A DNA stretch of 32,212 nt from Streptomyces sp. S3(2020) (GCF_013044505.1 NZ_JABERD010000107.1:1-32212); one strand, 5' to 3'. Counted from the first letter of the stretch, positions 15,119 through 22,957 are shown. Notes: a model not told the origin generated them from the letters alone. Numbers and translations are program-made.

Positions 15119-17011
15119 GTGACCGCCGTCACTGACGAGGACCAGACCGATCACGCGCAGGACGCCGTCTCCGAGGACCAGGACGGCATGCCGGTGGAGG
15201 ACGAGGCCGTGGAGACCGGGGACGCCGTGGACCGTGCGGAGGACGAGCCCGAGGGGCCGGGTGACGAGCACGCGCGCGGGGAGGACCGTACGGATCCCTC
15301 GGACTCCTCGGACACGTGGGACGACGGGCTGATCGCCCGGCGGGTCACCGACACCGCCACGGCGGAGCCCGTCGTCGTGGTCGAGACACGGGGTTCCGGT
15401 GCGCAGATCGCCGCGCCTCTCGCGTACGACGGGCCGCTCAGGTCGCGGCTCGATGCGCTGCGCGAGCTGGTGGGGCTCTCCCGGACGCGGCTCGACAGCC
15501 GGACGCTCGCCGAGGCGGGCCGGGTGCTCGACGAGGCGGCGGCCCGCCGCAGACTGTCCGGGCAGCACACCGTCGTCGCCATCGCGGGGGCGACGGGCAG
15601 CGGCAAGTCACAGCTGTTCAACGCGCTGGCCGGGGTGACCATCTCGGAGACGGGCGTACGGCGTCCGACCACCGCGGCGCCCATCGCGTGCAGCTGGAGC
15701 GACGGCGCGGCGAGCCTCATCGAGCGGCTCGGCATCCCGCCGCGACTCAGGCGCCGTCCGGTGCAGAACGCCGAGATGGAGGCGCAGTTGCGCGGGCTCG
15801 TCCTGGTGGACCTGCCCGACCACGACTCCGCGGCCGTACAGCACCGCGAGCACGTGGACCGCATCCTCGACCTCGTGGACGCCGTCATCTGGGTCGTCGA
15901 CCCCGAGAAGTACGCCGACGCAGTGCTGCACGAACGGTATCTGCGGCCCATGGCGGGACACGCGGAGATCATGTTCGTCGTCCTCAACCAGATCGACCGG
16001 CTGCCCGGGGAGGCCACCGAACAGGTCCTCGACGACCTGCGGCGGCTGCTCGACGAGGACGGGATCGCCCTGGGCGAGTACGGCGAACCCGGCGCGACCG
16101 TGCTCGCGCTGTCCGCGCTCACCGGGGACGGAGTGGGGGAACTGCGCGAGACACTCGGCCAGTTCGTGACCGAGCGGGGCGCGCCGGCCCGCCGGATCTC
16201 GGCCGACGTGGACGCCGCCGCGTGGCGGCTGCGGCCCGTCTACGCCACCGGGCGGCGGACCGGGCTGAGCGAGGAGGCGCGGGACGAGTTCGCCGAACGG
16301 CTCGCGGACGCGGTCGGTGCGACGGCGGCCGGTGAGGCGGCCGAGCGGGCGTGGCTGCGCAACGCCAACCGCGCGTGCGGGACGCCGTGGCTGCGGCTGT
16401 GGCGGTGGTACCAGGACCGGGTCGAATCACCCACCGGACGCCTCCCGTTGCGCGCCCAGGCCGACGAGGAGGCCACGGCCCGGCAGCGTGTCGAGCAGGC
16501 GGTGCGGACGGTGGCCGACCGGGCCTCGGCGGGGCTTCCGGTGCCGTGGGCGCAGGCGGTGCGGGAGGCGGCCGCACGGGGCTCGCAGGGGCTGCCCGAG
16601 GCGCTGGACGAGCTGGCCGCGCGCGCGGGACTGCCGCCGGGCCGGCCGCCGCGGCCGGGGTGGTGGCCGGCGGCCGTGTTCGCGCAGGCGTCCATGACGC
16701 TGCTTCAGATCGTCGGCGGGCTGTGGCTGGTGGGGCAGATCGCCGGGTTCCTGGCGCCGAACCTGGGTGTGCCGGTGCTGCTGATGGTCATCGGGATCAT
16801 CGGCGGGCCGCTCGTGGAGTGGGGCTGCCGGATGGCGGCGCGGGGACCCGCACGGCGGTACGGCATGGAGGCGGAGCGGCGGCTCAGGGAGGCGGCGGCC
16901 GGGTGCGGGCGGGCCCGGGTGCTGGATCCGGTGGCGGCGGAGTTGCTGCGTTATCGGGAGGTCCGGGAGCAGTACGGGAGGGTGTTGGGGGTGGAGGCCG
17001 GGGTGCGGTGA
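15119..17011 (+). CDS. dynB: Dynamin-like GTPase DynB with C-terminal membrane hairpin
   Basis: A 630-residue membrane-anchored dynamin-like GTPase. Residues 1-75 are strongly acidic and probably disordered. The P-loop is AIAGATGSGKSQLFNALAG at about residue 155, with RRPTTAAP as G2 and LVDLPDHDS as G3; VLNQIDRLPG fits G4 (N-x-x-D). Near residues 530-580 two hydrophobic segments (TLLQIVGGLWLVGQIAGFL and VPVLLMVIGIIGGPLV) form a membrane hairpin, which recruits DynA in the known S. venezuelae pair. GTG 15119 has AAGGAGAGG upstream, and the 3-base gap to dynA indicates one operon. Confidence 0.82.
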   Translation: MTAVTDEDQTDHAQDAVSEDQDGMPVEDEAVETGDAVDRAEDEPEGPGDEHARGEDRTDPSDSSDTWDDGLIARRVTDTATAEPVVVVETRGSGAQIAAPLAYDGPLRSRLDALRELVGLSRTRLDSRTLAEAGRVLDEAAARRRLSGQHTVVAIAGATGSGKSQLFNALAGVTISETGVRRPTTAAPIACSWSDGAASLIERLGIPPRLRRRPVQNAEMEAQLRGLVLVDLPDHDSAAVQHREHVDRILDLVDAVIWVVDPEKYADAVLHERYLRPMAGHAEIMFVVLNQIDRLPGEATEQVLDDLRRLLDEDGIALGEYGEPGATVLALSALTGDGVGELRETLGQFVTERGAPARRISADVDAAAWRLRPVYATGRRTGLSEEARDEFAERLADAVGATAAGEAAERAWLRNANRACGTPWLRLWRWYQDRVESPTGRLPLRAQADEEATARQRVEQAVRTVADRASAGLPVPWAQAVREAAARGSQGLPEALDELAARAGLPPGRPPRPGWWPAAVFAQASMTLLQIVGGLWLVGQIAGFLAPNLGVPVLLMVIGIIGGPLVEWGCRMAARGPARRYGMEAERRLREAAAGCGRARVLDPVAAELLRYREVREQYGRVLGVEAGVR

Positions 17012-17203
17012 CGCGCCGGTGGTGAGGGGCGTCGCTCGTTCGGGTGGCGGAGTTTTCCCCAGGTGGGCCGGTGGTCCACAGCGCTCGGCGGGCTCGTGCC
17101 GGCGGAGGCAGTCTGGCTTCACGGCGATCGCGGCGGACGCGGTCGGCGAAGCAGACGCAGCCGTACGGGACGGGCCCGTCGGCGTATCCGGGAGGGGTTC
17201 GAG

Positions 17204-17671
17204 ATGAACGAGACGATCGTCGGTGTGGTGGGGAACGTGGCGACGCAGCCGGTGTTCCGGGAGACGGAGAACGGTTCGTCGGCGCGGTTCCGGATGGCGG
17301 TGACCGCGCGCTATCTGGACCGCGAGAAGAACGAGTGGAAGGACGGGCACACCAACTTCTTCACGGTGTGGGCCAATCGGCAGCTCGCCGCGAACGTGGC
17401 GGCCTGTCTGTCGGTGGGGGAGCCGGTCATCGTGCACGGCCGGCTGAAGATCCGTACGGATGTGCACGACGGGAAGAACTGGACCTCGGCGGACATCGAC
17501 GCCGTGGCGATCGGGCACGACATGGCGCGGGGCACCTCCGCCTTCCGGCGCGGGCCGAAACAGGAGACGGCCGGCGCCTCCTCGCAGCCGGAACCGAACT
17601 GGGAGACGTCGGTCGGCGCTGCGGCCGACCAAGCCGATCAACAGGAGCGGGAGCCGGTCGCGGTGATGTGA
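17204..17671 (+). CDS. ssbB: Single-stranded DNA-binding protein SsbB
   Basis: A 155-residue SSB with an OB fold in residues 1-105 (TIVGVVGNVATQPVFRETEN, FFTVWANRQLAANVAACL, GEPVIVHGRLKIRT). The C-terminal tail is short, Gln/Glu-rich and ends EPVAVM. It lacks the acidic DDDxPF tip that recruits replication partners, as expected of the second Streptomyces paralogue SsbB, which acts in chromosome segregation during sporulation. ATG 17204 has GGAGGGG upstream. Its position next to dynAB fits a shared sporulation role. S. coelicolor ssbB is SCO2683 as I recall. Confidence 0.88.
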   Translation: MNETIVGVVGNVATQPVFRETENGSSARFRMAVTARYLDREKNEWKDGHTNFFTVWANRQLAANVAACLSVGEPVIVHGRLKIRTDVHDGKNWTSADIDAVAIGHDMARGTSAFRRGPKQETAGASSQPEPNWETSVGAAADQADQQEREPVAVM

Positions 17672-17690
17672 CGTCAGCGGACCGAACTGC

Positions 17691-17741
17691 GGCTTATCGG
17701 CGAATGCGCACCGAACGACCGGGTGGATTTGTCGATAAGCC
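17691..17741. repeat. 9-bp inverted repeat GGCTTATCG / CGATAAGCC
   Basis: The perfect arms at 17691-17699 and 17733-17741 are separated by 33 bases, between ssbB and the surface-protein gene. The AT-rich arms and lack of a T-run suggest a protein-binding site or mRNA structure more than a terminator. Another GCGATAACG lies at 17761-17769. The rest of 17672-17919 holds no gene. Confidence 0.55.
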
Positions 17742-17919
17742 CTGCTCAAGGGCGATCTTGGCGATAACGATTCCGAGTCGGATCGGCCGCCCGAGCGCAT
17801 CACCGGGAACCGTGGTGCGAGCACGTACCTAGGATGCCGGGCATAGCTCCAGGTGCTGCTGATTCTGCTGGTGGGACCGTTCCCCCCACGTCAACGGGTC
17901 CTGCTCGAAGGGGAATTCT

Positions 17920-19326
17920 GTGTTTTCTGCGTTGTTGTCCGCGTGCAGGCGAGGGGTGGTCCGCGGCGCCGCCGCGACGCTGGTGTCCGGGCTTGTCGCG
18001 GCCGGTGCGCTGACGGCCGGTGCCGGCCCGGCCGCCGCCGCCGACGCGACGGCGCAGAACCAGGGTGGGGCGACCGCCACCATGGGGAGCCTGAAGACGT
18101 ACGGCGCGGCCGTCATCCACGACGAATCCGGGGACCTGGAGGTGTCGGCGGGCCTGTTCGAGATGTCCGTCGACGGCGGCGGCACCCTGCAGACGTACTG
18201 CGTCGACCTCCACACCCCCACGCAGCAGGACGCCAAGTACCACGAGACGCCCTGGAGCGGGACCTCGCTGGGCGTCAACGAGGACGCGGGAAAGATCCGC
18301 TGGATCCTTCAGAACTCCTACCCGCAGGTGAACGACCTCGCGGCGCTCGCCGCCAAGGCGGGTGTCGCGAGCGGCCTCACCGAGCAGGACGCGGCGGCCG
18401 GTACGCAGGTGGCCATCTGGCGCTACTCGGACTCCGTGGACGTCGACGCCGTCGATCCGCAGGCCGAGAGGCTCGCGGACTACCTCCAGCAGAGCGCGCG
18501 CGATCTGGCGGAGCCCGAGGCGTCGCTGACCCTGGAGCCCGCCGCGGTCTCCGGCCGCCCGGGCGGTCTGCTCGGTCCGGTGACGGTGCGTACCGACGCG
18601 AACAGCGTGACGGTGACGCCGCCCGCGGACGCCGAGACGAGCGGGGTGCGGATCGTGGGCAAGGACGGCGAGCCGCTGACGTCGGTGAGGAGCGGCGGCG
18701 AGCTGTTCTTCGACGTGCCCGAGGACGCGGCGGCCGGCTCCGCCGAACTGGCCGTGCAGGCCTCCACCACCGTGCCGGTGGGCCGTGCCTTCGCCTCCGA
18801 GAGCCGCAGCCAGACGCAGATACTGGCCGGCTCCAGCGAGTCGACGGTCTCGGCGACGGCGAGCGCGACATGGGCGGAGCAGGGGGCGATACCCGCGCTG
18901 TCCGCGGCGAAGAACTGCGCCGAGAGCGGCGTGGACATCACCGCGGCCAACGAGGGCGACGAGGCCTTCACGTTCGAGCTGCTGGGCGTCGAGTACAGCA
19001 TCCCGGCGGGTGCGTCGCGGACGGTGACGGTCCCGCTCCAGGAGGACCAGGCGTACGACTTCACCATCACCGGCCCCGGCGGCCTCGACAAGCGCTTCAC
19101 CGGCGTCCTCGACTGCCGGACCCAGGGTGCCGAGACCGGGGACACGGTCCAGACCCTCAGCGAGCCGAGCCCGGCCACGGTGGGCGGCGTGTCCGGCACG
19201 AACCTCGCCGAGACGGGCAGCTCCAGCGCGACGCCGGTGATCGCGGGGGTGGCCATCGGCCTGGTCGTGCTCGGTGGGGCGGCGCTGGTGCTCGTCCGCA
19301 AGAAGAGCGAGCCGACGCAGCACTGA
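17920..19326 (+). CDS. Sortase-anchored thioester-domain surface protein
   Basis: A 468-residue wall-anchored protein. The signal peptide runs to about residue 41 (AAA-ADA). A thioester domain follows, with Cys in QTYCVDLHTP (C94) and Gln in GTQVAIWRYSD (Q163), the pair that forms an internal Cys-Gln thioester able to bond covalently to host or surface amines. Residues 175-420 are predicted extracellular beta-rich stalk with two further cysteines. The C-terminus has LAETG (429-433), a hydrophobic helix (VIAGVAIGLVVLGGAALVLV) and RKKSEPTQH, a class E sortase LAxTG signal. GTG 17920 has GAAGGGG upstream. It is the last host gene before attL. Confidence 0.88.
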   Translation: MFSALLSACRRGVVRGAAATLVSGLVAAGALTAGAGPAAAADATAQNQGGATATMGSLKTYGAAVIHDESGDLEVSAGLFEMSVDGGGTLQTYCVDLHTPTQQDAKYHETPWSGTSLGVNEDAGKIRWILQNSYPQVNDLAALAAKAGVASGLTEQDAAAGTQVAIWRYSDSVDVDAVDPQAERLADYLQQSARDLAEPEASLTLEPAAVSGRPGGLLGPVTVRTDANSVTVTPPADAETSGVRIVGKDGEPLTSVRSGGELFFDVPEDAAAGSAELAVQASTTVPVGRAFASESRSQTQILAGSSESTVSATASATWAEQGAIPALSAAKNCAESGVDITAANEGDEAFTFELLGVEYSIPAGASRTVTVPLQEDQAYDFTITGPGGLDKRFTGVLDCRTQGAETGDTVQTLSEPSPATVGGVSGTNLAETGSSSATPVIAGVAIGLVVLGGAALVLVRKKSEPTQH

Positions 19327-19462
19327 GAAGCCGCCCTTCAGCTCCCCGTGACGGAACGGTCACCGAGTGGAGTGGTCGGGCGGGGGTCCTGAAGTACTGG
19401 TTTCCGTCCGGGGATGGACGTACGGCAAGATGGGGTGTATCTGCCCACTGCCAGATTTCAAG

Positions 19463-19495
19463 CTGCCGGACGGTTTCTCTTGGCTGAGTACATCT
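19463..19495. repeat. attL: left 33-bp direct repeat
   Basis: Identical to 28408-28440 over 33 bases. Outside it to the left is host DNA (native ettA upstream region); inside is element DNA. The copy still contains the ettA start TTG (19480) and codons 2-5, now fused to element DNA as a 45-residue junction ORF ending at 19617. Confidence 0.92.
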
Positions 19496-19543
19496 CAGCC
19501 GAGCGCCGTTCGGCAGGGTTCGTTTCGGGACCCCGCCGTACGC

Positions 19544-20038
19544 CTACGCTGCTTCGGGATCGTCCGGATATTCGTCGTCATACGGGTCGGGCGCGGGTAG
19601 TTCGGTCACGTTCGTGACCGCGGATGTGACCGCATCCCGCTCCAAATCCTCGACCAACTGCTCGGCCATCGCCTTGATCCGCGCTATCCGCTCGTCACGC
19701 TGCTGCATGTCGACCTTGTGCACGGCTGGCGCGTCCAAACCATGCAGCTTCGAGTAGCGCTCGGAGATGCGCACGGCCTCGCGTACCGACTCCGTCTCGC
19801 CCTGCATGGCCTTTGGCCAGACGGCCCGCATCAGCATCTCCAGCTGTACGCCCTGGATGACGCGCAGTTGAGCCGCTGACGGGTCCGCGCGGGCCGCGAG
19901 CGCCCGCTGTAGGAGCTTCCGGGCCCCCGACTTGTCGGCGTAGCCCAGTTCGACTGCGATCTCCGAGTACGTCTTACCTGCGGCCGCCAGTTCCAGCGCT
20001 CTGGCCTGCCGGGTGTCCTCGGCCAGTTGCCGCCCCAT
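19544..20038 (-). CDS. Small HTH protein, possible terminase small subunit
   Basis: A 164-residue protein. Residues 8-45 (RQARALELAAAGKTYSEIAV followed by ELGYADKSGARKLLQRALAA) form a helix-turn-helix like those of phage small terminases and other packaging or regulatory proteins. A helical middle follows (QLEMLMRAVWPKAM), and then an acidic tail ending DDEYPDDPEAA. ATG 20038 shares one base with the capsid stop (TGATG), so it is co-translated with the capsid protein. As the only DNA-binding protein linked to the capsid, it is a candidate for directing helper packaging to element DNA. That is inference; a plain regulator is equally possible. Confidence 0.6.
   Translation of the reverse strand: MGRQLAEDTRQARALELAAAGKTYSEIAVELGYADKSGARKLLQRALAARADPSAAQLRVIQGVQLEMLMRAVWPKAMQGETESVREAVRISERYSKLHGLDAPAVHKVDMQQRDERIARIKAMAEQLVEDLERDAVTSAVTNVTELPAPDPYDDEYPDDPEAA
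19623..19632 (+). repeat. Left copy of GATGTGACCG (possible integrase arm site)
   Basis: The same 10-mer occurs twice next to attR (28337-28346 and 28348-28357). It lies 128 bases inside attL, within the 3' end of the HTH gene, next to CGGTCACGTTCGTGACCG, a palindrome with a two-base centre (19604-19621). Confidence 0.35.
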
Positions 20039-21246
20039 CAGGCGGCTGGCACGTAGGCACCCTTGACGACCGCCTTCGGCACGTCGACCGCGAGGGCAAC
20101 GCGCGTCTCCGCGAGGATCGTCAGGATGTTGCTGATGAAGTCGTCGCCGTCCGAGTCGGTCATCAGGATCGTGGCGGCCTGCCTCGTGTAGAGGGTCGCG
20201 GCCTGCACGAAGTCGCCGATCAGGAATGTCCCCGCGGGCACGGCCGTGGTGACGACCGCGGGCACGCCCCACAGCTGCGGGCTCATGGCGCTCTGGATGT
20301 TCGTGTTGACCCTGAACGCCTCGTCGGTCGTCTCCGACAGCTCGACGTCAGCCCAGTCCGTCGGGTGGATCACCAGGCCCGTGGGTGCGAATCCGGCGAT
20401 CTGCGCCACGGTGATGGCCTTCCGGATCGCCACTTCCTTGGCCAGCGTCTCGCCGGTGGCCGGGGTGTAGGTGCTCAAGCCCGTCGTGTTGAGCAGGCCG
20501 CGCAGGTTGGCGCCCGTGCCGTTGCCGCTCATGAGCTGCTGGTCCAGCCGCTTGGCCAGGCCGTACATGAGCCGGTTGTTGATGTAGCCCGTGAGCTGCG
20601 CGTTGTCGTCGGCCGCCTGCCGGGAGATCTTCACCCAGTGCGCGACCGTCTTCGGCGTCACGCTGACCGTGTCCAGGTTGATCGACGACTCGGGCTTGAC
20701 CGCGCCCTCGGCCACCTCGGCGGCGGCCAGCGTGCCCGTGCCGAGGTCTACCACCTGCTCGATGACGGAGCCGCTCATGCTCGCCGACGCGAACAGCGCG
20801 GCCACGGTGAGCGGATAGTCCGGCTGTACCTGCTTGACGCCGGCGGGCCGCTCGATGGTGGCCACGCCGTTCGTGCCGGTTGTGATGGTGGCGCGCACCT
20901 CCACCTTGACCTTGCCCGCGTACCCACCGCGCCGGTACGCCTCGAACTCCGGGGCGCTGCGGAAGTCCTCGGCCGCGGCGCCCGCGGGGACGCTGCGCAC
21001 GTCGTCCGACGCCCCGAGCTCGCGCAGCCGGTTCAGGCGGGCGTCCCGCTCGATCATCTGCCGCACCTCGGCGGCCTCGTCGAGCAGGGCCTGAACATCG
21101 CCGCTGAAATTCGGGTCTTCGAGCTGGCGGGTGATGCGGTCGCGGCGCTGCTCCAGCGTCTCGGCTCCGCCCTTGATCGGGTAGATGGGACGGCCGTCGC
21201 GACGGTGTCCGACGGGGGCGACGACGGGCGTCGGGAGGTGCTGCAT
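20038..21246 (-). CDS. HK97-fold phage major capsid protein
   Basis: A 402-residue major capsid protein. Residues 1-27 end in DGRPIYPIKGG, as in many actinophage capsid proteins. Residues 28-80 are a charged coiled coil equivalent to the HK97 delta/scaffold domain. The core from about 100 includes GVATIERPAGVKQVQPDYPL, LTGYINNRLMYGLAKRLDQQ and LMSGNGTGANLRGLL, then PTGLVIHPTDWADVE, GVPAVVTTAVPAGTFLIGDF and TLYTRQAATILMTDSDGDDF. It would form hexamers and pentamers of an icosahedral shell. ATG 21246 has CAGGAG six bases upstream, so the longer frame to 21288 is not used. There is no adjacent protease or portal gene, so the rest of the virion would have to come from a helper. Confidence 0.92.
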   Translation of the reverse strand: MQHLPTPVVAPVGHRRDGRPIYPIKGGAETLEQRRDRITRQLEDPNFSGDVQALLDEAAEVRQMIERDARLNRLRELGASDDVRSVPAGAAAEDFRSAPEFEAYRRGGYAGKVKVEVRATITTGTNGVATIERPAGVKQVQPDYPLTVAALFASASMSGSVIEQVVDLGTGTLAAAEVAEGAVKPESSINLDTVSVTPKTVAHWVKISRQAADDNAQLTGYINNRLMYGLAKRLDQQLMSGNGTGANLRGLLNTTGLSTYTPATGETLAKEVAIRKAITVAQIAGFAPTGLVIHPTDWADVELSETTDEAFRVNTNIQSAMSPQLWGVPAVVTTAVPAGTFLIGDFVQAATLYTRQAATILMTDSDGDDFISNILTILAETRVALAVDVPKAVVKGAYVPAA

Positions 21247-21692
21247 GGTGTGCTCCTGCAAGCCACGGCGCGCGGCTGAGCGCGTCACCGAAGAGGAGCG
21301 CCCTTGTTCACGGCCGGTGGCGCTACCGGCTACGCGGGGCCTGTACGAGGCTCGCCGCGCCCGTGGCTTGTACGGGCGGTACGGGGACCCGCCTGCGGGT
21401 GGTTCCGCCCCGGGGATACCGGGGCGGGTGCGACACCCAGACGCGGCCGGGGGCTTTCACGTCCGGTCCCGGCCGCCCGGATGTCGTGAGGATAGATCGT
21501 CTACAGCCTGTCGGACAGGTGGGGGCTGCAATTCGCCGTCGTCGGGACATGACGACGCCCACCCGGGCCGTCGTCGGACGGGCGTCGGGTGGGCGTATGA
21601 CGGGCGTCGTACGGCGTCGTACCGGCGTAGGACGGCCGTCCTACGGCCCGTCGGGACGGGCGACGACGCCCGACGACGGGGCGTCGTCGCCC
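21247..21692. repeat. Repeat-rich region upstream of the capsid gene
   Basis: From 21247 to 21640 there is no gene. The region contains ccgccccgg/ccggggcgg (21405-21427, 5-base loop), gcggccggg/cccggccgc (21443-21476) and cctgt/acagg (21508-21520). Then comes a cluster of cgtcgtc and gacgacg motifs in both orientations from 21537. Within it are a perfect 20-bp palindrome CGTAGGACGGCCGTCCTACG (21626-21645) and 12-bp arms gggcgacgacgc / gcgtcgtcgccc (21658-21692); the last two reach into the end of the upstream gene. It could be a replication origin with iterons, a packaging site, or a regulator of capsid expression. Confidence 0.65.
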
Positions 21693-22102
21693 TCGCGTGG
21701 CGTGGCCAGCTCATCGAGCAGGGCGAGGACGGCGGCATGCACGTCCTCGGGGACGCGGTGCTGGGCGAGCAGGCGGCGGGCCCCGGCATGGGTGCGAGCC
21801 GAGTCGAGCAGCACAGCAGCGACGCCCGCGGCCCTGCGCTCGTTGGAGCCGACCGGGGCGAGTCGCTGCCGTTGCCGGGCGAGTGCGGCAGCTGCGGCGG
21901 TGGTGACGGACATGGGGATCTCCTCCGGACCGGCGGCGCGCACCACGCGGTGCGCGGCCAGGGTGGCGCCCTCGCGGTCGCCGCGGCCGTGCGCGTCGAG
22001 CAGCGCGGCCATGAGGGCAGGGACGGACGGGAGTCGGCGGGGCGACCGGCACGCCGCGGCGAGGGCGGCGTGCTCGGTCGGCCGGCGCACGAGGGCGGTC
22101 AC
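21641..22102 (-). CDS. Hypothetical element protein
   Basis: A 153-residue Ala/Arg-rich, probably helical protein (VPALMAALLDAHGRGDREGA, EDVHAAVLALLDELA) with no recognised domain. It occupies the place where a prohead protease often precedes a capsid gene, but I see no Ser or His motif to support that. GTG 22102 overlaps the stop of the preceding gene as GTGA. Its last codons lie in the gacgacg-repeat cluster, so the tail (DDAPSSGVVARPDGP) may be shaped by the DNA element. Confidence 0.6.
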   Translation of the reverse strand: MTALVRRPTEHAALAAACRSPRRLPSVPALMAALLDAHGRGDREGATLAAHRVVRAAGPEEIPMSVTTAAAAALARQRQRLAPVGSNERRAAGVAAVLLDSARTHAGARRLLAQHRVPEDVHAAVLALLDELATPREGDDAPSSGVVARPDGP

Positions 22103-22473
22103 TCGGCTACCCCGGCGAGGATCGCGGTGAGCTGGTCGGCGAGGTCCCGCAACCGGTCGGCGTAGCTGTCGAGGTCTGCGGCCAGGTCGTACAGGCCGGT
22201 CGGGGTCAGCGTCCGGCCGGGCGGGTAGACCGAGACGCCGACCGTGGGTCCGCCGGTCTCGGGGTCCGAGGACGTGGCGTAGGGGGACTGAGCCAGGCCC
22301 GCGGTGAGGATCTCGCCGCTGCGGAAGGCGAGGGTGAGGTCCGCGCCCTTGTGGAGGATGTCGGCGCGGTGGCCGGGCAGGTGGTCGGCGTGGCCGGTGC
22401 ACCAGGCCGGTTCGGGCACGGTCACGTCGCCGTGGTCGACGGTGGCCAGCGTGACGGTACGAGGGGCGCTCAC
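22099..22473 (-). CDS. Hypothetical element protein, DUF6907-like
   Basis: A 124-residue protein with an N-terminal beta-rich region, VTLATVDHGDVTVPEPAWCT followed by GHADHLPGHRADILHKG. The WC-x2-H-x2-H spacing is typical of a small family common on Streptomyces mobile elements that I know as DUF6907. A conserved middle (VSVYPPGRTL) and an amphipathic C-terminal helix (DLAADLDSYADRLRDLADQL) follow. The Cys/His cluster might bind a metal. GTG start and GTGA overlap with the upstream stop. Function unknown; family name from memory. Confidence 0.65.
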   Translation of the reverse strand: MSAPRTVTLATVDHGDVTVPEPAWCTGHADHLPGHRADILHKGADLTLAFRSGEILTAGLAQSPYATSSDPETGGPTVGVSVYPPGRTLTPTGLYDLAADLDSYADRLRDLADQLTAILAGVAE

Positions 22474-22763
22474 TCGCCCTCACCCCTGCCGTGCCCCCGC
22501 TGCTCGTCCTGGCGTGCCTGGCGAAGCAGCGTGAACTGCTGGCCGACCGGCATCGTGGCGTCGATCTGTGGCCAGTCGCCGTCAGGCCACGCGGCCAGTT
22601 CGACGACGACGCGCAGGCCGTCGACCATGAGCACGGTCCTGCAACTGGCGGCGGGGCCGTTCTCGGCCGGGGCGGGGCGCCCGCGCAACGAGGCGCGGGC
22701 GACGGCGACAAGGGCGGACTGGATGGCCGGCAGGGCGTCGGCGAAATCCTTCGGAGCGGTCAC
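22470..22763 (-). CDS. Hypothetical element protein
   Basis: A 97-residue soluble protein of unknown function: an N-terminal helix (FADALPAIQSALVAVARASL), a beta hairpin (CRTVLMVDGLRVVVELAAWP) and a basic-acidic tail. GTG 22763 overlaps the previous stop as GTGA. The larger open frame to 23216 has no coding character upstream of this start. Confidence 0.6.
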   Translation of the reverse strand: MTAPKDFADALPAIQSALVAVARASLRGRPAPAENGPAASCRTVLMVDGLRVVVELAAWPDGDWPQIDATMPVGQQFTLLRQARQDEQRGHGRGEGE

Positions 22764-22957
22764 GCCTGCTGCCCTCCGATGCGCTCGATGCGGACCAGGG
22801 TGGTGATGCGGACGCCCCGGGTGACCACCTCGCGGGTGTCCTCGGTGAGGGTGTCGAGCGGGTTCACGTCGAGTGAGGAGACGTAGTCGTCGAGCGTCTC
22901 CAGCGCCATGGTGTGCGTGGCGTCCACGTACGCGCGGGCCTGGGTAGGGTTCTGCAC
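22760..22957 (-). CDS. Small hypothetical element protein
   Basis: A 65-residue protein, MQNPTQARAYVDATHTMALE then TLDDYVSSLDVNPLDTLTED, ending VRIERIGGQQA; acidic and probably helical at its N-terminus. GTG 22957 has GGAGGA upstream. It begins a run of four genes joined by GTGA overlaps down to 21641. No family recognised. Confidence 0.6.
   Translation of the reverse strand: MQNPTQARAYVDATHTMALETLDDYVSSLDVNPLDTLTEDTREVVTRGVRITTLVRIERIGGQQA

Noticed and set aside
13445..15568. 707-residue minus-strand ORF opposite dynA
   Set aside because: It is a shadow frame from high-GC coding sequence, with low-complexity composition and no domain; dynA on the plus strand has clear GTPase motifs.
20038..21246. 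HK97-fold protein as an encapsulin nanocompartment
   Set aside because: It has a phage-type N-terminal coiled-coil domain, lies inside an integrated element with integrase and helicase, and has no cargo enzyme gene beside it.
21536..21692. CRISPR array
   Set aside because: The repeats are short, in both orientations and unevenly spaced, with no constant-length spacers and no cas genes.
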